From contig DPHB01000032.1 in the NCBI GenBank assembly GCA_003521845.1, positions 1 through 64,000 of the forward strand: a stretch of 64,000 nucleotides of DNA, given 5' to 3'. Numbering within the stretch: the stretch's first letter is position 1; the number at the start of each line of letters is the position of its first letter. Shown in pieces: positions 59,050 to 64,000 of the stretch. Origin of the DNA: Oceanospirillaceae bacterium. Lineage in GTDB: Bacteria > Pseudomonadota > Gammaproteobacteria > Pseudomonadales > Balneatricaceae. The position numbers and the translations under genes are program-made. The notes below the pieces were generated by a model, which made no database searches, had not been told where the DNA came from, and worked only from the letters and a program-made list of their open reading frames with translations.

Positions 59050-60102
59050 TTAGCTGTACAACAAGTTTGGCAGTTCATAGACCACGTCAAAGTGATTGCG
59101 TGCAGCAATTTCTAGGCTTTGGTTGGGGACGCCGTCGGCCTCTAAAAACTTTGCGAATTGCTGGCTTTGGCGTTTGAATTCATCCGTTTCATTGGCCCCC
59201 CAAACGATAAGGCAGGGCGGTAACAACTGATTGCTAGCTAGGCCAGGGCTGATTGCGGTTGCTCTATCCATATCCAAGCCAAGGGGGTTGTTGACGTAAG
59301 TGTCTACTAGGGGGCGCAGGTCATAAACACCGCTAAATAGAACGGCTTGCTTAAACAGTCCAGCTCGCAAGCCTTGTTGGTTGTTGGCTGCAGCTTGTAA
59401 CACGCAAGCTGCCAAGTGGGCGCCGGCAGAGCTGCCACTGAGGATGATTTCTTGCTCATCAATAGCCCATGCTTGTTGCATCATCCAAGCTATAGCTTGG
59501 CAGCACTCTTGTACCATGGCACTGATGCTAGCCTGTGGGGCAAGCGTATAGTCAATAACAGCTAGGTGATAACCTTGCGCAATTAATGGCTGAGCCATAA
59601 AACAAGATTCGTTTTTACTGAGCTCTTGCCAATAGCCACCGTGGATATAAATGACCAGAGGGGCGCCAGGGTTGCCTGGGAAATAATCTATAGTTTGGCC
59701 GCCATCATCAGCGACATTCAGGTCGGCTTGGTGTGTTAGTTGTTGTTTGGCTATAGCTGAGTCGTCAATATAGTTTTGAATATACACCATGATGTCGTCG
59801 ATACAGGAACTTGGTGAGTACTCTTGTTCTAGTTTGGCGTGACTAAAGTGCTTCCACGGCATGGGAAAGTGACGAGGTTGCTGAGTATTGTCAGGCATAG
59901 GTAGTGGGCTAGTTATTGGTTGTTTGCGCGGCACAAGGCGACGGACTATTTGTAATATAGGGCGGTGGCAATTGCCACATGCGGCCGCAATGTTTAACTC
60001 ACGGCGCAGGCTGCGAAAATCATGATGGCCCGATTGTACAGCGTCAATGACTTGTTGTTTGGTGATGTTTTCGCAGGTGCATATTATTTGTTGCTCATTC
60101 AT
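59050..60102 (-). CDS. Fusion of Bfd-like [2Fe-2S] domain and arylformamidase-like hydrolase
   Basis: A 350-residue protein with two recognisable parts in one open frame. Residues 1-58 match bacterioferritin-associated ferredoxin: Cys8-x-Cys10-x31-Cys42-x2-Cys45, the same spacing as E. coli Bfd, with CENITKQQVIDAV between. After a Pro-rich linker (59-82) comes an alpha/beta hydrolase of the kynurenine formamidase/esterase type, with oxyanion motif H154-GGYWQ, nucleophile Ser225 in GSSAGAHLA, and a late His in RNHFDVV. No signal peptide is seen. Bfd normally releases iron from bacterioferritin; the hydrolase substrate is unknown. The gene follows the VWA gene by 36 bases. Confidence 0.88.
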   Translation of the reverse strand: MNEQQIICTCENITKQQVIDAVQSGHHDFRSLRRELNIAAACGNCHRPILQIVRRLVPRKQPITSPLPMPDNTQQPRHFPMPWKHFSHAKLEQEYSPSSCIDDIMVYIQNYIDDSAIAKQQLTHQADLNVADDGGQTIDYFPGNPGAPLVIYIHGGYWQELSKNESCFMAQPLIAQGYHLAVIDYTLAPQASISAMVQECCQAIAWMMQQAWAIDEQEIILSGSSAGAHLAACVLQAAANNQQGLRAGLFKQAVLFSGVYDLRPLVDTYVNNPLGLDMDRATAISPGLASNQLLPPCLIVWGANETDEFKRQSQQFAKFLEADGVPNQSLEIAARNHFDVVYELPNLLYS

Positions 60103-60138
60103 GGGCTGATTGTAGCGTTTATCGCTGGCAGAATCCTG

Positions 60139-61314
60139 CTATTTGGCCAGAAAGCGAATAGCATCGCCCAGTCCAGCCACAGTGAGTGGATACATCTTAT
60201 GATCAATCAGTTGTTGCGTGAGACCAATGGAGTGGGTATAGCCCCAGTGGTTTTCGGGCACAGGGTTAAGCCATACCACCTTGTCAAAATGCTGGGTAAG
60301 ACGCTGCATCCAGGTTGCCCCAGGCTCATTGTTCATGTGTTCAACACTACCGTAAGGTGAGCTAATTTCGTAAGGCGCCATGGAGGCATCGCCAACAAAG
60401 ATCACCTTGTAGTCCTTGCCATAGGTATGCAAGATATCAAACAAGGCAGTGCGTTGCTGTTGCCTACGTAGGTTGTCGGTCCACATGCTTTCATAAATAA
60501 AATTGTGAAAGTAGAACTGTTTGAGGTGTTTGAACTCCGAACGGCAGGCGGCAAATAACTCTTCGCACACTTGTATGTAAGGGTCCATCGAGCCACCCAC
60601 GTCTAACAATAAGAGTACCTTAACGGCATTGTGGCGCTCTGGCACTAGTTTAAGATCTAGCATGCCGGCATTTTTGGCAGTGGCACTAATAGTATGATCC
60701 AAATCGAGTTCTTCGGCGGCACCGGTGCGCGCAAACTGACGCAGTTTACGGAGGGCTACTTTGAGGTTGCGGGTGCCCAGTTCGACGCTGTCATCGAGGT
60801 TGCGAAACTGACGTTCTTCCCACACTTTGGCGGCGCTCTTGTTGCGACTTTCGCCACCCACACGGATACCTTCCGGGTGATAGCCGCTGTGGCCGAAGGG
60901 GGAGGTGCCTCCGGTGCCGACCCATTTACTACCGCCAGCGTGACGCTTTTCTTGCTCGGCTAGGCGTTTCTTAAAGGTGTCTAATAGTTCCTCAAGGCTG
61001 CCTAAGGATTCTAGTTTGGCTTTTTCTTCGTCGCTGAGGTGCTTCATAAATTCAGCGCGTAACCAGTCTTCTGGAATCAGTGCCTCTAGCAAACCTTCTA
61101 GGTCTTCTAGTTGTTTAAAATAGGCGCCAAAGACCCGGTCAAACTTATCAAAGTGCATTTCATCTTTGACTAGGCAGGTGCGCGCCAAATAATAAAATTC
61201 TTCCGTATCGGCAAATACCAAATGCTTTTGCAGGGCTTCCATAAGAATAAGATACTCTTTGATGGAAACTGGAATTTGCGCTTTTTTAAGGGTGTAGAAA
61301 AAGTCGATTAACAT
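60139..61314 (-). CDS. VWA domain-containing (CoxE-like) protein
   Basis: A 391-residue cytoplasmic protein. The N-terminal half is helical and charged (KEYLILMEALQKHL, a central Lys/Glu-rich part); a Gly-rich stretch (GGSKWVGTGGTSPFGHSG) follows; the C-terminal half is a von Willebrand A domain with the metal site reading LLLLDVGGSMD, that is DxGGS in place of DxSxS. Such proteins pair with MoxR ATPases to insert metals or remodel partner complexes. It lies 18 bases after the MoxR gene. Confidence 0.9.
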   Translation of the reverse strand: MLIDFFYTLKKAQIPVSIKEYLILMEALQKHLVFADTEEFYYLARTCLVKDEMHFDKFDRVFGAYFKQLEDLEGLLEALIPEDWLRAEFMKHLSDEEKAKLESLGSLEELLDTFKKRLAEQEKRHAGGSKWVGTGGTSPFGHSGYHPEGIRVGGESRNKSAAKVWEERQFRNLDDSVELGTRNLKVALRKLRQFARTGAAEELDLDHTISATAKNAGMLDLKLVPERHNAVKVLLLLDVGGSMDPYIQVCEELFAACRSEFKHLKQFYFHNFIYESMWTDNLRRQQQRTALFDILHTYGKDYKVIFVGDASMAPYEISSPYGSVEHMNNEPGATWMQRLTQHFDKVVWLNPVPENHWGYTHSIGLTQQLIDHKMYPLTVAGLGDAIRFLAK

Positions 61315-61332
61315 AATTTATGTAAGCACTTA

Positions 61333-62178
61333 CTAACGGTTTTGTCGGCGCGACATGAAGGCTAGTCGTTCTAGTAGTTGTACGTCCTGCTCGTTCTTTA
61401 GTAGTGCACCATACAAGGGCGGGATAGCCTTGGTTTGGTCTCGGTTAGCAAGAATGTCGGCTGGAATATCGTCCGCCATAAGTAGCTTTAACCAATCAAT
61501 TAGTTCCGACGTAGACGGCTTTTTCTTGAGGCCGGGAATCTCTCTCAAGTCAAAAAATATCTCCATGGCTTCGGCGACCAGTTGGGCGTTAAGCTGAGGA
61601 TAGTGCACATCAACAATGGCGCGCATGGTGTTTTTGTCGGGGAAGTTGATGTAGTGGAAAAAGCAGCGACGTAAGAAAGCATCGGGCAGTTCCTTTTCGT
61701 TGTTACTGGTGATGATGACCACAGGGCGTTGCTTGGCCACCACGCGTTCGCCAGTTTCGTAAACGTGGAATTCCATTTTATCCAATTCTACTAACAAGTC
61801 ATTGGGAAATTCGATGTCGGCCTTATCAATTTCGTCGATTAGGAGCACAAGGCGCTTTTCGGCCCCAAAGGCTTGCCATAGCTTGCCTTGCTTGATGTAG
61901 TTACTAACATCGTGCACCTTATCATTGCCGAGTTGCGAATCACGCAAACGAGACACAGCATCATATTCATACAGGCCTTGTTGCGCTTTGGTCGTCGACT
62001 TGATGTGCCACTGTAACAGTTCCATATCAAGTGCTTGGGCCACCTGCTCTGCCAACAGGGTTTTACCTGTGCCGGGCTCGCCTTTGATTAGTAGTGGGCG
62101 CTCAAGCGCGACGGCGGCATTAACGGCCATTTGTAGATCTTTGGTGGCAACGTAGGATTCAGTACCGGTAAATTTCAT
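61333..62178 (-). CDS. MoxR family AAA+ ATPase
   Basis: A 281-residue ATPase with Walker A KGEPGTGKTLLAEQVA, Walker B LVLLIDEIDKAD, sensor 1 VIITSNNEKELPDAFLRRC and the C-terminal lid. MoxR ATPases act with VWA proteins as chaperones for cofactor insertion or complex maturation. It is the first gene of a minus-strand run of five genes and diverges from the GlxA-type regulator. Confidence 0.94.
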   Translation of the reverse strand: MKFTGTESYVATKDLQMAVNAAVALERPLLIKGEPGTGKTLLAEQVAQALDMELLQWHIKSTTKAQQGLYEYDAVSRLRDSQLGNDKVHDVSNYIKQGKLWQAFGAEKRLVLLIDEIDKADIEFPNDLLVELDKMEFHVYETGERVVAKQRPVVIITSNNEKELPDAFLRRCFFHYINFPDKNTMRAIVDVHYPQLNAQLVAEAMEIFFDLREIPGLKKKPSTSELIDWLKLLMADDIPADILANRDQTKAIPPLYGALLKNEQDVQLLERLAFMSRRQNR

Positions 62179-62367
62179 GACTATTCTCTGTTGTTAGCAT
62201 GCTGCTTGGCATGACGAGTGTCGATAATAACAAAGCAGGTATTGTGCCTGAACCATAGCCAGTGTCTAGCCTGACTTTAGGGTCAATGACATTGCCAAGC
62301 TTTGGCGCCAGTGAATCTCAGCATGGAATGACGCTTTTGCATTAATTGTGCGCCGATGAACATGGTA

Positions 62368-62381
62368 GAATGCTAGCATTC
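62368..62381. promoter_or_regulatory. Perfect 14-bp palindrome upstream of the GlxA-type regulator
   Basis: GAATGCTAGCATTC is a perfect palindrome that overlaps a -10-like TAGAAT (62366-62371) and lies 38 bases before the regulator gene in the 240-base divergent gap. It could be an operator. The remainder of the gap shows no other clear signal. Confidence 0.45.
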
Positions 62382-62418
62382 ATGCAATTGTGACCAATTT
62401 GACTAGTAGAGTTTACTC

Positions 62419-63462
62419 ATGGCTGAGACCACTTCCCAGCAAGCGGCTGGCAGCATGCTAGCGACGGATACTTCCTTAGGGCCGGTGACAAATAAGGACA
62501 CGGGGGAGTTGCGCAACTTTGCTTTTGTGCTGCTGGAAAAATTTTCTATGATGGCCCTCACCTCGGCCATTGATGCGCTGCGTACGGCCAACTTGCTGGC
62601 AGAATCTGAGCTATTTAGTTACCAGCTAGTGTCTATAGAAGGCACTTCTATTTGTGGTGATCTAGGCTTCTCAGCGGTGGTTGATGCCACCTTAGCGGAA
62701 CTAAATTTGGCGCAAATAGATGCCCTTGTGATTTGTGGTGGTTTGCGTGTGGATCTGCAGGTTGAGCCAGTACTAACTCGTTTCTTACGTCGCCCACAGG
62801 TAAAAACTTTGGCATTGGGCTCATTGTGGAACGGTGTGTTTGCACTGGCTCATGCTGGCTTGTTGGATGCGGCCCCGTGCGCTGTGCACCGTGAAAACCG
62901 TGCTAGTTTTAGGGAGCTATTTAGCAAGGTAGAGTTAAAAAATCGCGGCTATATTTTATATGACGGCCCGCACAATAAATTATTCACTTGTGCCGGTGGC
63001 AGTAGTGCTCTAGACATGATGTTGGAGTTGATTGTCGAAAGCCAAGGCAAGCATTTTGTGCGTGGTATTTGTGACATTCTGACTTGCGACCGCATTAATG
63101 ATGCCGGCGAGCCAGCGTTTTTGCATGATGCTTCTGAAGCACAACTGCCGCAAAATCTAAAAGACGTCATCGCCTTGATGGAAAATAACATGGAGGAAAT
63201 GCTGACGCCTGAGGAGATTGCTGCTTTGGTTGGTATCACTCGACGTCAGGTGGAACGCTTGTTTCAGCGTTATTTAGGTAGCACGCCAACCCGCCATTAT
63301 TTGGAATTACGCTTAAAACGTTCCCATCAACTATTGACCCAAACTCAGCTGTCCATGAGTGATATCTCTTTGGCTTGTGGCTTTGTTTCCTACCCACACT
63401 TTTCTAAATGTTACCGCCAGTTCTTTAATAAAACCCCTTCGAGTAGCCGTAAACAGCCCTGA
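62419..63462 (+). CDS. GlxA family AraC-type transcriptional regulator
   Basis: A 347-residue regulator: an N-terminal DJ-1/PfpI-like amidotransferase domain (about 25-210, FVLLEKFSMMALTSAIDALRTANLL; the usual catalytic Cys position is degenerate) and a C-terminal AraC pair of helix-turn-helices (EEIAALVGITRRQVERLFQRYL, SISLACGFVSYPHFSKCYR-like). It resembles GbdR/CdhR, activators of glycine betaine and carnitine catabolism in Pseudomonas. No betaine genes are near, so the target set is unknown. It diverges from the MoxR-VWA run and ends four bases before the next gene. Confidence 0.92.
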   Translation: MAETTSQQAAGSMLATDTSLGPVTNKDTGELRNFAFVLLEKFSMMALTSAIDALRTANLLAESELFSYQLVSIEGTSICGDLGFSAVVDATLAELNLAQIDALVICGGLRVDLQVEPVLTRFLRRPQVKTLALGSLWNGVFALAHAGLLDAAPCAVHRENRASFRELFSKVELKNRGYILYDGPHNKLFTCAGGSSALDMMLELIVESQGKHFVRGICDILTCDRINDAGEPAFLHDASEAQLPQNLKDVIALMENNMEEMLTPEEIAALVGITRRQVERLFQRYLGSTPTRHYLELRLKRSHQLLTQTQLSMSDISLACGFVSYPHFSKCYRQFFNKTPSSSRKQP

Positions 63463-63466
63463 TTGC

Positions 63467-64000
63467 TTACGACAGCTGCAATAAGCTCACAACAATCATA
63501 CCTTGGGCCAGGGTATAGGTGCTCATGACCCATAAATGCGGCCGGGGCAAAGCGGTGACAAAGCGGTTGATGGCGAGGGTTAAATCCGAAGCCATAAATA
63601 ACAAGGCGCCAGCCGCCAAAATCCAAGCCCACATACCACCAAGGTGCAGCGCCAAAGCAATGGCCACTATGCCCTTGCTGGCTAAAACCAAGCAATAAAT
63701 CAATACCGGTATTTTAAGGTTGCCTAGATGTGGGCGCAGGTACCAAAAGATGCCCAAGGCAATGGCAACCTTGCCAGCTATGATGCTGGGCCACGGCATG
63801 GGCGCAGAAAGTGGAATTAAGGTAAAAATGGCCATGGCCATAGCGAGGTGGCCAAACAAAAAGCTTACTAGGCCGGTCACAAATGACCTTTTGCTAGGGT
63901 TTAGCAGGGCTACATCGCCAAGCCAAGCGGCTAAGAGAGCTAGATTAACCCAGTTGCTATCACCACCTAGTATCACATAGCTAAGCCATAATAGCGGCAT
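63467..64000 (-). CDS. YhhN family (lysoplasmalogenase-like) membrane protein, N-terminus cut by window edge
   Basis: At least 177 residues with about six or seven membrane helices. LLAAWLGDVALL, FVTGLVSFLFGHLAMAMAIF and FMASDLTLAINRF are the conserved acidic and His-containing membrane motifs of the YhhN/TMEM86 family, whose animal members hydrolyse lysoplasmalogens. The window ends at a Met codon, but family members usually have one or two more helices before the first conserved one, so the true start is probably outside. It is convergent with the GlxA-type regulator. Confidence 0.82.
   Translation of the reverse strand: MPLLWLSYVILGGDSNWVNLALLAAWLGDVALLNPSKRSFVTGLVSFLFGHLAMAMAIFTLIPLSAPMPWPSIIAGKVAIALGIFWYLRPHLGNLKIPVLIYCLVLASKGIVAIALALHLGGMWAWILAAGALLFMASDLTLAINRFVTALPRPHLWVMSTYTLAQGMIVVSLLQLS

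Overview
The window is a stretch of gammaproteobacterial chromosome of moderate GC content. It carries about 60 protein genes and the 5' end of one tRNA. The gene neighbourhoods are those familiar from Pseudomonas and relatives: mutY-yggX, his genes, gpmI-envC-ctpA-yibQ, rhodanese-grxC-secB-trmL, ntrBC-glnA-typA, hslVU-SPOR protein-argS-priA-rpmE, mrcA opposite the pil/hof genes-aroK-aroB-damX-gltBD, hemE, hemCDXY and rho-ubiD. Many details differ from Pseudomonas, so a marine Oceanospirillales- or Cellvibrionales-type relative is likely. This placement rests on gene order and protein resemblance, because no rRNA lies in the window.

Layout. 1-3.8 kb: a tRNA-Phe end, yggX and mutY on the minus strand, then hisB-hisH-hisF without the usual hisA. 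3.8-8.6 kb (minus): a deacetylase-like periplasmic protein, ctpA, envC, gpmI. 8.9-10.8 kb: rhodanese, grxC, secB and, convergent, trmL. 10.8-13.6 kb: an unrecognised 184-residue gene with its own promoter and a terminator-like leader, then a PhoD-like phosphatase. 13.6-18.3 kb (minus): ntrC, ntrB and glnA, with a perfect sigma-54 promoter. 18.3-21.3 kb: typA, a small lipoprotein and a polyhydroxyalkanoate-system protein. 21.4-28.1 kb (minus): hslU, hslV, a SPOR protein, argS, priA. 28.3-39.1 kb: rpmE, a secreted nuclease, mrcA (minus), a reduced pilus/DNA-uptake cluster with a fused PilO/PilP-like protein, aroK, aroB and damX. 39.4-47.7 kb: gltBD, a regulator remnant, a RelE/ParE-type toxin-antitoxin pair, and rhlE. 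47.9-58 kb: hemE, a tautomerase, trmB, a DUF423 protein, hemCDXY, rho, ubiD. 58-64 kb: two lipoproteins, a ferredoxin-hydrolase fusion, a VWA protein and a MoxR ATPase (minus), a GlxA-type regulator and a lysoplasmalogenase-like protein.

How the genes work together. glnA, ntrB/ntrC and gltBD make up ammonia assimilation and its control. hemCDXY and hemE give consecutive steps of tetrapyrrole synthesis. aroK and aroB are two shikimate-pathway enzymes. envC, ctpA, mrcA and the SPOR proteins act on the cell wall and division. hslVU, secB, typA and rho are housekeeping functions.

The most distinctive observations are these: a Bfd-type [2Fe-2S] domain fused to an arylformamidase-like hydrolase inside a MoxR-VWA cluster; repeat elements in every convergent intergenic gap longer than a few bases, including seven copies of one hairpin-forming unit; the missing hisA; the PilO/PilP-like fusion; and the promoter-leader-terminator arrangement in front of the unknown 184-residue gene.
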